Of a stretch of DNA of 64,000 bases, positions 1 through 19,334 are shown piece after piece. This DNA comes from Asterochloris sp. CNOR1 (taxonomy: Eukaryota; Chlorophyta; Trebouxiophyceae; Trebouxiales; Trebouxiaceae). Location: assembly GCA_963969365.1 (NCBI GenBank), contig OZ017758.1, positions 1,116,001-1,180,000 of the forward strand, in the 5' to 3' direction. Every line of letters starts with the position of its first letter. The first letter of the stretch is position 1. The position numbers and the translations under genes were made by a program. The notes beneath the pieces were generated by a model, which saw nothing but the letters and a program-made list of their open reading frames with translations, was not told the origin of the DNA and made no database searches.

Positions 1-309
1 TGCTCACCCACATGTTCGGCACGCAAGTGCTGAAGCAGGCTGAGCAGATAGAGTTGCTGTACGAGCAGGTGGGATATGCCCCATAGACGCTTGAATCTGT
101 AAGAGTTGTGCCCATCTGAGCCGCATATTCAGAATGAGACAGTCTTGCTTGTCCCTGTGCAGGCAGTCGACCAGACACACAATTTTGAAAGCGGCAATGT
201 CCACCTGACCAAAGCGATAAGGCTAAACAGTGCAGCACGCCTGTGGGTCATCTACATCCTTGCTATATTTACATTTGCCATTCTATTCCTGGACTGGTGG
301 TATAGCTGA
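1..309 (+). CDS. SYP81: Syntaxin-18/SYP81-type SNARE, 3' end (5' cut by window)
   Basis: Qc/Qa-type ER SNARE, homologous to syntaxin 18 in animals, Ufe1 in yeast and SYP81 in plants, which acts in Golgi-to-ER retrograde fusion. Two exons are visible: bases 1-68, then an intron 69-162 (GT...TGCAG), then 163-309 ending in TGA. The first piece reads HMFGTQVLKQAEQIELLYEQ, the end of the SNARE helix. The second contains ESGNVHLTKAIRLNSAAR, followed by a hydrophobic tail anchor of about 20 residues ending FLDWWYS. That ending closely matches plant SYP81, whose tail also ends in a FLDWYS-like motif. A type IV membrane protein in the ER is expected. The N-terminus and most of the protein lie before base 1. 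The family call is from memory of SYP81 sequences; the fit of the C-terminal anchor makes it fairly safe. Confidence 0.82.
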
Positions 310-415
310 GCTCAACAGCGCAGAAGCTGGTCTGTTTCAATGAACTTGAGATGTGCATTGTGCCTGAAACACTGATGCCCACCAGCACTTGGTGAACAGG
401 AATGCCTGACAGACT

Positions 416-437
416 GTGTGTGTCTGTGTGTGTGTGT
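416..437. repeat. (TG)n microsatellite
   Basis: Short run of TG dinucleotides with one or two interruptions, lying between the stop codons of the convergent SYP81 and small-protein genes. No function is implied. Confidence 0.8.
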
Positions 438-451
438 AGAGTAAAATGCAT

Positions 452-943
452 TCAGCCTCCCTTCTTAGGGCCCTGCTGCTGCCGATCCAAGGTCTCCATC
501 CCCTTCCTAAGCTCTTCGCGGAAGGTTTTGCTGAATTCTGCTGCCTTGTCTCCAATCTGACCTTGCTTGTCTACACCTGGAAGGCAAGGCAGGGGCTGAG
601 AACCTGCACATGGGTCTTGCCAAGCGTCATGATGATGAGCAGAGCAGGGCCTCACCTTTTTTGGTCAGCTCCTCAATCATGTGAGTGCTGCGGATTGCAA
701 AGCGCTGGAAAGTTCGGCTGCAGGGTACACAGCCGCCAATGGGTCACAGACTCAGATCAGGTGCATTTGTGCACCAGCAAGCAGCTTGAGAGCAGGCAGG
801 CACACCTGTTTGCAAGTGAGTTCACCAGCACCTCATTGAAGATGTAGCCAAACACCTGCAGTATTCACACTTCGCAGTCAAGGTACAACAGCCTGCTGAA
901 CGCCTAAGAGAGCTGAATGTCTCACCCTCTGAAAGAAGCTCAT
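452..943 (-). CDS. Small conserved-looking protein, about 85 aa, unknown function
   Basis: Four exons join cleanly by phase. Exon 1 starts at the ATG complementary to 941-943 and encodes MSFFQR. The next encodes VFGYIFNEVLVNSLAN, the third RTFQRFAIRSTHMIEELTKK, and the last runs to the TGA at 452 and encodes VDKQGQIGDKAAEFSKTFRE and a basic, Gln/Lys-rich end. The joins are phase 0, 2 and 1, and each restores one continuous frame without stops. The product is about 85 residues, mostly amphipathic helix, with no clear signal peptide or membrane span. I do not recognise the family with certainty; it resembles small plant proteins of unknown role. It converges on the SYP81 gene, with about 140 bp between stops. 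Too fragmented for single-frame ORF finders, so it could be missed by automatic annotation. Confidence 0.6.
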
Positions 944-1154
944 CTCGCCAAGCTCCCACCCAAATCCTCTCAGGTTCTGCGGTTCAAGGGAAGCTTGTTG
1001 TGGCCTTAACAGCTGTGACGTGCAGGTTTGACAAGAGTTTGCTTTCCTTTCTTGATACTCGAGCGCCTGCTGAGCTCCATTGATGACTATTCAGGGACAT
1101 GATGGCAGCCACTCATGACATTGGCTGGTGCAGGTCAAAGGCTTTCATTCAGGG

Positions 1155-4100
1155 TCAGCGAGGCACACAACAATGGACGGGGCAGCAGCTAGTCATAATG
1201 ATTGCATATGGTGGTGTGCCAGTGCCAATGAAAATGGCTAATGGGAGCGGGGACTTGCAGTCATGCAACTTTGTCATTTGGGAGTTCCTGCGCAGGCATT
1301 ATGCTGGCCACACAGCGATACCTGCATGGCACAACAACAGTGAGGCACCAGGGAAAGTCATGCAGTCAAGATGCCATGAGCAGAGGTCCCCAAGCAAAGC
1401 TGATGCCAGCAGCAGCCCTACCTGGCGTGGTTGTACTTGTCCCTGATGGCTGAGGAGTGGTTTCCAGCACTAGCTCTGCAGAAGAGCACCTGCAGCAAGA
1501 CAAGACGCACTGTGCCCAGTGCAAAGCTGCCCAGCATGGCAGCAACACCTGAGATGCATACACGCTTTGCTGGGATCCGCCAAGTAGCCTGCTGGCTTGG
1601 CCTGTTGGCGTTGTGGCTGCAAGCAGGCTGTGCAGCAGTTCATGAATTCAGTGCTGTTGCCCACCTGCATATGCCTGGTGCACAGCTCCAGGTCCGCAGC
1701 CTGGTAAGACGTGTAGTGCTGCATGGTGGATGACCAGGCAGGGCGCCCCAGCGTGTGGTTGGTGAGCAAGACTGCTGAAGCCGCAATCTGCAGGCAGCTG
1801 AGCCAAGAGTCTCAGGCAAGCCTATAGCACGCAGCACTACTGAGACAGAGGATTCAGGCCTTGGTCAGCTGCTGAGCTGGCTAAGCCTGTGCTGAACAGG
1901 TCTGCAGAAGCAGAGATGTGCAGGCCACACAGCAGGCCATGTCAGCAGTCATGCTGCGAGCCTTCTCTGTTGCAAGTCCAAACTTGCAGGGATACCTTCC
2001 AGTACAAGCCCCTCTGGCTCAGCCTTTGCAGCAGCCAGCCACATCTTTCTGGCTGTGTTGTTGTAGGCATCACTGCCCAGCAAGTCTGAGTGCATGGCGC
2101 CCACCTGAGAGGGCAGAAACTGGAGGCTCTCATAGTCTGGCAGTGTGAGCTCGGCCAGATATGCTGCCAGCATTGCGCAGCGGTGGTAATCTGCCCCGTT
2201 CTCCGTTGCTGTTGCCTTGACATAACGCCGCAGGAAGATCTTGGCCGTGGGCACCGTGAGTTCAAAGCCCAGAATGTCCAGCATGTCCCTCTCCATCTGC
2301 AGGACCTGCAGGGGAGGAGATTGCCATTTCAGTGGTCACACAGCCAATGAGGCCAAGGTCTGCCTTCAGAGTGCCCCTGGAAGGCATGTTCTCACCATCT
2401 GCAGCACCTGCAGTTTGTGGCCTGCAAGAAGCTGCACAGGGAGTGATCAGCTTCAGCAAGCCGTGGCTGATCCAGTAGTCAGAACCTGCAGTGGGGCAGC
2501 CAAATCTGCAGGATGCTCCTGAGTCCAGTCGCTGTCTGAGGCTTTGCAGGAAGCATTCGAGGAGCATGCAGAGCACCAAGCAGCACGCTGCAGATGTTCC
2601 ACAGACCATCCAAAAGGGCTGCTCAGACATCCTTATGTCTCACAGCACGTTAGCTGTCCAGAGCAAGCATTTGCAGCCTCATGGTGCAGCATAGCTGTGC
2701 AGGGAGCTCACCTCCTGCCTGCTGTAGGTGTTGTCTGTGATGAAGCAAAACTCGCTGATCTGGGGGGCGTAAATTTCCTCATACTTGGCAGCCACCAGCA
2801 TGGCGCCCACTCCTACCTGCACAAGCATGATGGGGACATCGCACCCCTGTTCACCTGTGAGGGCCACCAGGGCGTGCCCAGCCAGGATGCAGAGCTTGCT
2901 GCATTGCTTGAGATGAGTGAAGCTGCACATTATGAGCTGACAAGCAAGCATCAGAAAAGTTGCTGAGAACGCTGTTTACTACGCTGCCAGACAGTCCAAG
3001 GGCATAGTGCGAAGGCTGTCAGGCTGAAGACTCAGAGACAGATGAATGCCAGCCAGCTGCTCTCAAGCTGTCCATGGCAAGGTGTTGTGAACGGCTTGAG
3101 CTGTGTCAATTGGCCTGCTGGCAGGTGCCAAGTAAGCAGCATATCTGGCCTTCACCAGGTTGGCATTGCATCCCCAGCAGTCACTCAGCAGACTAAGCTG
3201 CCAGTAGAACACCCTGCATGGACCAGCGTGCATTGAACAGCAGCCTGTGCGCTGTTCAGCTGCAGACGGCTGCGCCTTGTGGGCTGAGGTGTTTGAGTTG
3301 ACTGAAGCTGATGTCACCGACGTACATGGGTCATTAGCTGCAGGAGGTTGCGCATTTGGTGGGGATAGCAAAGGAATGACTGGTATGGCCTTGGCCTTAC
3401 CAAGATAGGCCTTGTCAGGGTGCACCCTTAGATAGCACAGTCGCTTATGCACCCTCCGCTTCCCATGGAAGCATCTGCATGCACTGATGAGCTGCAGGCT
3501 ATGCCTCATGGCTTAGGCCTTAAGCCTCTTCTGATCCCAGGCTGAGGGTGTGAGGGTGCTTCAGCATGATCACTATTTGCAAGTAGCTGCGCTAGGGGAT
3601 GGTCGGACAGTTGAGCACCAGCCTGCGTGATCAGACAGCACAAGAATTGAAGGCTCACCAGCTGCAGGCGGTTGCGCTTGGTGGGGACAACCGAGAGGAA
3701 CCTGTCCAGGAATGACACGGCCAGAAACAGGGTGTCTGACACCAGCTTGTACTCCTGTGCCACCTCCACCAGCCAGTCCACCAGGATGCTGCGCATGACT
3801 GGGTTGATGTCCTGCTGCACCGCCTCCATGTAAGCCGTGCTGGGGCGTAGACGACGCTGCAGGGCACAGAGGCTTTGCAGACTGAAGGACTGGGTACCAC
3901 ACAGGGGGCCATGGGAGAGACACTTGGACAGGCCTGGAAAGCACAGTGCTGCCAATATGGTGGCTGTGGTGGGATCCAGCCCGCGTTGCAGGGCATGGCG
4001 GAGAAAGGCAGCAGCAAGCTCAGCAATGACAGGTGCCAGTGCACGTGGACCGCTGGGGCGTGGCAGGCACTGCAGTGTTGTGTGGGCCAGATGGCAGGCA

Positions 4101-5035
4101 GGCCTGTTGCTGAGCCTGATGTGGTCTGGATGACTACTGGCCGCTTTTGTAGATGGCTGGTGCAGCACAGGAACATGCAGGCAGATCACAGCCTGACCAT
4201 GTGCTGGAGGGTCGACAGTCGAAGGGCCAGTTGCCGGATCCTTGCTGGCCAGCAGCCAGACACAAAGCAAACTGCTGCAGCTGCAGCATGCCCTGGCAGG
4301 TACTGCAGCAGCCCATCAAACTGCTGTGATACTGGCATCAGATGCTGTGGCCCTCACCTCAGCCTGAAGGAGGTACGAAGTGATTTCGGTGACGTACTCC
4401 GCACAGGCCTGGGGGTCCTCAGCATCGTCCACGTCAATGTCCAGCCATGTGTGGGGGCTTGACCTGGGCTGCAACGCTCTGTGACTCCCGCTGCTGCTGC
4501 TGCTGCTGCTCAGCATCTCAGCGTCGCTGGACACTGCAACGTGCTCGTGTCACGTGAGAGGGCGTTGTGCAGAGAAGGAGGCACAACTGCCAGCAGCCAG
4601 AACTTCAGCGCTCATGCTGCCGCATGACACTGCTTCAGAGGACGGATGTTGCTTATCTGTTTGCATCTGCCCTTGAAGCGCAGCACTTGAGATGCATGAC
4701 ATTGAGCTTTGCATGATGTCTGCTTGACCAAGTGCACGGTCTGCTCCATTGTACAGGCCCATTCAGGCAGCTGAGGTGGCAGGGGTCGCCAGAGGACACA
4801 CCTGTGTGCAGGTAGGAGGTGAGCAGCTCAGACGTCGGTTGTGAGGCCACAGACCGGGGCTGCAGAGCGCTTCTGTGGCCGGCATCCTGATCCTGTGCCT
4901 GGTGCACGGCATGTGAAGGTCAGCAAGAGGGCATGGCTGCCAGCAGCATGACAGGATGGCAACATCTCAGCTTACAGGTTGTGGCACAGATGGCTTGGCA
5001 GACCCTGCACGCCGGGGGCCATTCTGATTTTCCTG
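1155..5035 (-). CDS. CYCA: Cyclin A (mitotic/S-phase cyclin)
   Basis: Regulatory subunit of a cyclin-dependent kinase acting in S phase and G2/M. The N-cyclin box is unmistakable: an exon near 3660-3850 encodes [18 protein letters not shown], then [19 protein letters not shown] and [10 protein letters not shown]. The next exon (about 2690-2830) gives [20 protein letters not shown], then [14 protein letters not shown]. The exon at about 1950-2310 gives [20 protein letters not shown] and starts the C-terminal cyclin fold. The exon at about 1670-1740 encodes [19 protein letters not shown], typical of A-type cyclins, and a short exon near 1400-1445 encodes AIRDKYNHA. Upstream, the exon at 4380-4534 carries a poly-Ser tract (CTG repeat on the + strand) and an acidic [14 protein letters not shown] stretch. 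More N-terminal exon candidates lie at about 4830-4895 and 4975-5035. The last exon and stop (1155 or 1261) and the true start codon are unresolved. Confidence 0.85.
4488..4512 (-). repeat. CTG/CAG trinucleotide run coding poly-Ser in cyclin A
   Basis: Seven or so consecutive CTG units on the + strand, read as AGC serine codons in the cyclin A N-terminal exon. A low-complexity, likely disordered stretch and a site prone to length variation. Confidence 0.75.
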
Positions 5036-5064
5036 CAGCAGCAGAAACACTTTGATCAATGCAG

Positions 5065-5730
5065 ATGGTCATGCTGCAGCGTTTGGCAGAGCATGAAGCG
5101 GTATTGACCAGGGATGGGTGAAGAAAGCTTGCGCGGTCACTGCCACAAGCCAGGCGCAGTCTGAGCCTTCAATGCGCACCTTCCCCTGTGCATTGGACTG
5201 TTGCCTCCGCAGATGGTGGTGAGTGACGTCTGCAAGCACGCCACGCCTTGGTGGCCTGGCCGCTGGTCCCTCATGAGCCTGCAGTCACAGCAATTGCTGC
5301 TGCTCAATGTCGCCTTTTGACTTTGCGCTGCAGGGAAGCACAGCAGGTGGCTAAATCTGCTGCAGCACTCGGCCTACCATCGCACCTTGCATATAGTCGA
5401 CCTGTGCAGACGTGTTTGAGGTTCCTCCTGGCCAGCATGCAAGCCTGCTTTTGCAGCCTGAGCCCGAGTGAGCACACCATTGGCCGCTGAGAGGCTGTCC
5501 TGGTGCTTGGTCGGCATGCTGAGGCCCTCTGCTCACCCAGCAGCGTCCTCAGAGACGCAGCATGGGCATGGCGCTCAACAATAGATGACTTTCGCCCTGC
5601 TGCTGACAAGGGAGATGCCAGCAGGGCTTGGAGGGCCCAGCAGATCCTTCGAGCTGCTCAGCGAAAGCTGTGGTGCGAGATAATTGGTTTCATGCAGAAG
5701 TGTGCTTTAGATTCTAAGCCGGCAGGGTGA
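5065..5730 (+). CDS. Small unknown protein, about 107 aa
   Basis: Three exons fit together by phase: 5065-5117 (MVMLQRLAEHEAVLTRDG), 5334-5411 (EAQQVAKSAAALGLPSHLAY and a few more residues) and 5544-5730 (VLRDAAWAWRSTIDDFRPAA, then RAQQILRAAQRKLWCEIIGF and the stop). Both joins are phase 2 and restore the codon exactly, which argues for a real gene. The product is helical and basic-amphipathic, without a membrane span or a motif I recognise. The first exon lies where upstream exons or the promoter of cyclin A (opposite strand) should be, so either the two genes overlap head to head or one 5' end is wrong. The stop is only about 80 bp from the MCM6 stop on the other strand. Confidence 0.5.
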
Positions 5731-5809
5731 GTCAAACCAACCGGCAACATGTTGCTCACGGCTTCATGCATGGCTCCATCAGGCTATGAGAGTTTCCAGG
5801 AAACATGGA

Positions 5810-14847
<9,038 letters not shown>

Positions 14848-15022
14848 TTTCACAGTGACAAAACAAGCGAAGAACAGATGGTCATGCACATGAATGGTCT
14901 GGGAGAAGGCCTGCTTCTATATATCTAGTTGTTCCAGCTCGCTGATGCTGCCATCTCGGAGTGATCGCTGCTCATGAGAATACAGTTAGCGGGAATTGAC
15001 ATGTGTTGACTTGACTGCAAGG

Positions 15023-15790
15023 TCACCGAGCTTTAACTGTGCTTGCCAGGCGACCAACCGGACTGCTGCCAGATTCCAGCTGCACGATAGCTGATAGCAG
15101 CAGCTCGTTTGCTGTTCTTGTGCTTGCCATGGCCCAGTAGTCGGGCGGCTGCAGAGACCTTGCATGAGCCAGCCTGTGGACTGCGGGGGCTGGCCTCTTT
15201 TTGAGAAGCACCAGCAATTCAGCTGCTGGAGACCAAGGGCCTAAAGGGTTTCAGCATGCCATCTTGCCAGAGGCTGAGGCATGCTGCGTCCTGTCAGGTC
15301 TATGTCAGCTAAGTAGGCCGTAGATAGCCAACAGCCAGCAATGGCCGGCAGATCAGTCAGCTGATCACACGAATGGCCAGGCTTCGCGCCAACACAATGA
15401 TTTGGAGACCTGCCGCTGATGAAGCCAGCATCACCATTGTAGGCCCTTGGCAGGTTGTGGTCCTGAGCCGCCAGACAGCTGATCGATTGTTTGAATGCTC
15501 ACTGGAGATGTGGCCCTTCCCTGAGCAGCTGTGGCTGGTAGCCTCTTCTTCCTATCACGAAGATGTTTGGCAGGACGTAGTCTGGTGCATTGCAGCTCTG
15601 GACAATACTGGTCATGCATCCAACCCGTGTTTAAAAACTGGTGCCTCTAGGGGCTTGCTGGGACTCTCCAGCTTCCCTCATGTCTTTTGACACTCAGACC
15701 AGGCTAGCTATGCATGGTATTTCCCCGCCATCACTTCCCCCGTCTGCCATTGCACAGTGCTGGTCTGGATGAGTTGTCTCGACTTCGGAT
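15023..15790 (-). CDS. Doubtful small gene, exon-like pieces only
   Basis: Three stretches on this strand read like protein but were not joined convincingly: MADGGSDGGEIPCIASL near 15700-15760, SCNAPDYVLPNIFVIGRRGY near 15530-15610, and MASTRTANELLLSAIVQLES near 15023-15132 (which runs to a stop at 15023). Another piece near 15370-15470 reads QGPTMVMLASSAAGLQIIVL. The acidic start and this last strand-like piece gave a faint impression of CMS1-type ribosome-biogenesis proteins, but no motif supports that. The interval could equally be UTR or intergenic DNA between the MCM6 start and the next gene. Listed so that the roughly 1 kb is not treated as plainly empty. Confidence 0.2.
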
Positions 15791-15891
15791 TTTTGCTGTC
15801 ACAGAATGCTGGTGCACACTTGCTCCACAGCAAGCGACTCACTCTTTCATGCATACATGAAGTGATGCAGAGGGATATGCAAACGAAATTG

Positions 15892-17000
15892 CTAGGGTGG
15901 TGAATTGGCATGCATGAGCGTGTGGACAGTCCATGGGCTCTGGCCATCAGCTGGCCACGGGGTGCAATCCCTGTCAAGGGGCACACGCTTCAAGGTATCA
16001 ATGATGCGAGGGCTAGAAGGAGGTATCAGCGCAGGCCAGATCAGTTCTCTAAGCTGGAGGGCAGGGTTATCTAGCTCAGGGTGGATTGAATCTTGCCAAG
16101 CTCGCGAGCCACCTGGGCACAGCCCTGTGGCAGCTCACTGTCTTGGCGCCCTGTCTGCAGCACATGCCAGAAGAAGACATCACTAGGGGCAGCCAACGCA
16201 GCACAAGATGGGTGCAGCCAACGCAGCAACACCAATGAGCTGCAAAGAGTGCGCAGGGCTGCTGTAGGTGCCTCACCGCCGAGGTCTTGGTGCTCATAGG
16301 CACATGCCTCATCACGCCAGGGGGTGGGCTGCGCTGCAAGTCTTCCTCCAGCAGGCAGGAATCACCCTTGCAGGGGCCGTCAGAATCTGCAAAGATGCGC
16401 GCCATGTTGGGACCTGCAAGGCAGCGTGCATGTGGAGGCCAAGTCTTGAGCAGCAACACATACCAAAACAGACCAGGTTGCTCAGCACCTGCGTCACGGT
16501 GGTTCTCAGAGGCTCAGCTCTCAGGTGTGTAGCCACATCAGCCGCCACCTGGCTGCCAGGGTGAAGACAGCCCTTGCTCAAGGAGTATGCGGGCCTTCAT
16601 GCCACAGTTACTGCAACCGTGTGCGGCTGCTGCACTGCGGCTGTGTGCGGCTGCTGCAGCAGCCGCACTGCGCACACGATTGCTGTACCCTTGCACCGCG
16701 ACATGGGGCGCAGAAGGACTCACTCTGAGGACTGCTGGAGTGCGTGACTGCCTTCACCACCACAGACCCCTGAGGGACCTGCTGCTGTGCGTGGAGCTGT
16801 TTCCACGTGTGCCTGCCATTCTGCTCCACTCGGATGCTGAGAGGCCCTGCGCACAAGTCCTGATGGCTGCGCTCCTCGATCAGTTGCTGCAGCCCTCCGG
16901 CTGTGCTGACGGCAAAGGGACTGGCTTCCAGCACCATGCAATCCCCGGGTGCAGGGTCTGCTGCAGGATTGGTGCTGATGTGATACCGAATGGTCCTCAT
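15892..17000 (-). CDS. Unknown protein with possible ubiquitin-like N-terminus
   Basis: The start is ATG at 16998-17000 (MRTIRYHISTNPAADPAPGD). The first exon continues to about 16731 and includes GGLQQLIEERSHQDLCAGPL, then SIRVEQNGRHTWKQLHAQQQ and VPQGSVVVKAV. The strand-helix-strand rhythm and length of about 85 residues suggest a ubiquitin-like or similar small fold, which is only an impression. The next exon (about 16470-16550) gives ADVATHLRAEPLRTTVTQVL, then a short exon PNMARIFADSDGPC and an exon ending HVPMSTKTSA. The last exon (about 15892-16107) gives IHPELDNPALQLRELIWPAL, then PPSSPRIIDTLKRVPLDRDC and the stop. The join between exons 1 and 2 did not fit by phase in my reading; an alanine-rich stretch at 16590-16690 may be a further exon or an intron. 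About 250-280 aa in all. I do not recognise the family. Confidence 0.5.
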
Positions 17001-17308
17001 GTGTGAGCTGTGCCTGCAGCACAAGCCAGCAGTATTGTTTTAGGTGCAGTCTCCTGTCAGACGTGCGTCTGCAGCTTTGGGCGTATTGCTCTGGCCAGCT
17101 TGCAGCCTGAGAGTGCAACAGCGTGTTCAATATGCATCATGCACACGCAGACACGCAGTGGCGGTTACTGACCTCGTGTATTGCACAAGGGGCTTGTGCG
17201 AGCAAGCTCCAATATACTCAGCGCGAAGAGCGTTAGCACAGCTGCCGTTTTTAGAAAACTGAACTTTATGAATACAACGAAAATTCTCTGAGTGACTTCC
17301 AGGCTATC
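17001..17308. other. Divergent intergenic region
   Basis: About 300 bp between two genes transcribed away from each other, so it should hold both promoters and 5' UTRs. AT-rich near 17255-17290. I see no clear TATA box or other element. Confidence 0.5.
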
Positions 17309-18798
17309 ATGAATGGGAGCATTTGGCAACGTGTGAGACATTGGTTCAGTGATAAGGGCAAGGAATTCAAAAGCTATATACTAGAGAGCTCACAAGAGCC
17401 AGGACTGCTTGCCCGCAGCAGTGCAGTAGGCTTCACGCTGGGACTGAGTCCCATCCCAGGTGAGCTGCCACCAGCTTGCTATGTCTCTCAAGAGGAGCTG
17501 CACTGCTCAGCAACGGCTGTCATGCAGGCATCAGCACACTGCTAGCTCTGGGAGCCATCTGGGCTGTGAAGACCTGCGGCTGGCCGCTGCATGCTGGCAT
17601 GACCCTCTTTGCCAACTTGTGCAGTGTGCCCATAGAAGTAAGAGCTAGTTAGCAGGCATGGGAGTCTCTGTGGCTTGCTGGGGGGTCTGGTGCTATGACA
17701 GAGGTGGTCTGCAGCCAGTCTGCATTTCTGCTTGTTGGGATGGGGCTTTGACAATTTCTTCCACCCCTGGTCCTGTCCTGCTGTGAGACGGGCCAGACCA
17801 AGCAGACTCTGAAGTGCTGCTAATGTGCCTCTGCAGATCATCTGCATCATCCCTTTCATGAGGCTGGGAGAGCTGCTGCTGGGAGCTGAGAAGCTGGGAG
17901 CTGATCACATCACCTTGAAGGCAGGTTATCTCACGCATCTTGAAACTGCTGATGGCTTGGGCCGCGGGAGCTATACACCTTGGGCTGGGCCTGCGTGGTG
18001 GGCCTGGCTATAGCACCAGCTCAGTGCAGGCTGTGCCACCTCTGTGCATGCTGGCTCAGTGCTGGCTGTTCCTGTGAAGCCAGCCCACAGGCGCCCCACT
18101 GCAGCTGCGGCCAGGCCTGGCAGCGCCCCTACCTCAGGACTCGTCTTGCATGCCAGGCGCCTGAGAGCTGACTGACCCTCGAGGGCACCGGCTCATCGGC
18201 GCTCGTGCTGCCCCTGTGACCAGTTGCTGCAGACGCCCAACAGTGGCTGTGTGTCTGCAGGACATCTTCTCAGGGAAGGGCTTGGCAGCGCTGGGGCATG
18301 CCATCCTTGGCTGGCTTGTGGCCATGCCCGTCATCATTGTGGCACTGAGCCTAGCTCTCAAACCAGTATTTGCCTGGGCTGCCTCAAGGTGGGCCTCTGT
18401 CTCTGTCCTGCTGAATGATGTTCGGGACGGGTGACAGATTCCAGTGGCTGCAGCTTCACGCAGCTGGTGTGGCGGTGGGGTTATCATATCACCCCTGCTT
18501 TGGTCTGCTTGGTGCTGGGCTGTGGCCTCGCGCATCCTGCTTCTTGAAGCAGCTGGCACATTGCAAACTGAGATCAGCAGCCAAGAGAACGCCAATAGCT
18601 TGGCAGCCTGTCCGGCAGTGCTTGCTCAGCTTAACTACAACTGCAGAGGCCTGGCGTGGCTGCTGCAGGATGGGTGGGGATGACAGCGACATGGAGGAAC
18701 GCATGCTGGCCGATAGGCAGCGAGCAGACGACCCTTGGGACGCCTCAGCTGGTGGGACACCTGACAGGTTGACTTCGGCAGCCTTTCCGCAGAGATGA
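17309..18798 (+). CDS. DUF2062-type multi-pass membrane protein
   Basis: Starts MNGSIWQRVRHWFSDKGKEF at 17309. Exons: 17309 to about 17459; 17527-17637 (LLALGAIWAVKTCGWPLHAG, then FANLCSVPIE); 17837-17920 (IICIIPFMRLGELLLGAEKL); and 18261 onwards (DIFSGKGLAALGHAILGWLV, then a second hydrophobic run). Phases 1, 0 and 0 fit. The pattern of a small-residue loop after SAVGFTLGLSPIPG and hydrophobic helices with an N-P-like turn matches DUF2062 proteins, whose role is unknown. The third intron (17921-18260) must start with GC to keep the hydrophobic frame. The 3' end has two readings: a stop at 18434, or splicing from 18391 to about 18669, which is in phase and adds an acidic tail starting MGGDDSDMEERMLADRQRAD and ending at 18798. 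I prefer the second because the tail looks coding. Confidence 0.68.
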
Positions 18799-19334
18799 TG
18801 CATGGCCTGAACACGTTGCTCCCAGGGTCATGGGACTCCCCTCCAGCTTGCCTTTCAGGCTTGGGACTCCAATGTGACCACGGGTCGATTCTGACTACAA
18901 GTGGTCCCTCTCTACCTGTGCCTCCAATTTCGTTCCCAGTGGCACACATGTCTTGCTGTGCAGCTGAGTCAGAGCAGAGTGAGGCCATCACCCCAGGCAT
19001 AGAAACAATACGCAGGGCTCGAAGCAGGCATGCCAGCCCCTCCCAGTTGTGAATGACCCTGTACCATAACCCTGCCTCCCGAATGCATCACTGAGCAGAT
19101 GCCTACCATGCTGGTCGACCGTTAAGGAATGGACCCCTCCTAGAACTGATGCCAAGGTTTACAATTGAATCAAACGTTGCAAACACTAGTCTCTTTGAGG
19201 ACCTGGCTGAGGGGCGTCAATCATGAGTGGGCCTGAGACTGCAAAGTTCAAGCCATGCAACCACCAAGTCTGAGCACTGCTCGTCTGACTGAAAAAGCAT
19301 GATGGACACAAAGCATCGCCTGTGCGGGGGAAGC
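18799..19334. other. Convergent 3' intergenic region
   Basis: Between the end of the DUF2062 gene and the SIN3 stop. No exon-like stretch found on either strand; presumably 3' UTRs and polyadenylation signals. Confidence 0.5.

Noticed and set aside
416-437. TG run considered as Z-DNA or regulatory element
   Set aside because: It is a short microsatellite between two 3' ends; nothing suggests a function.
3506-4270. 254-codon minus-strand frame taken as a whole
   Set aside because: Only its middle part is the cyclin box exon; the remainder is intron sequence that happens to be open.
15373-15690. 105-codon + strand frame starting MARLRANTMIW
   Set aside because: No recognisable motif, no splice support, and the opposite strand holds equally plausible pieces; left as unassigned.
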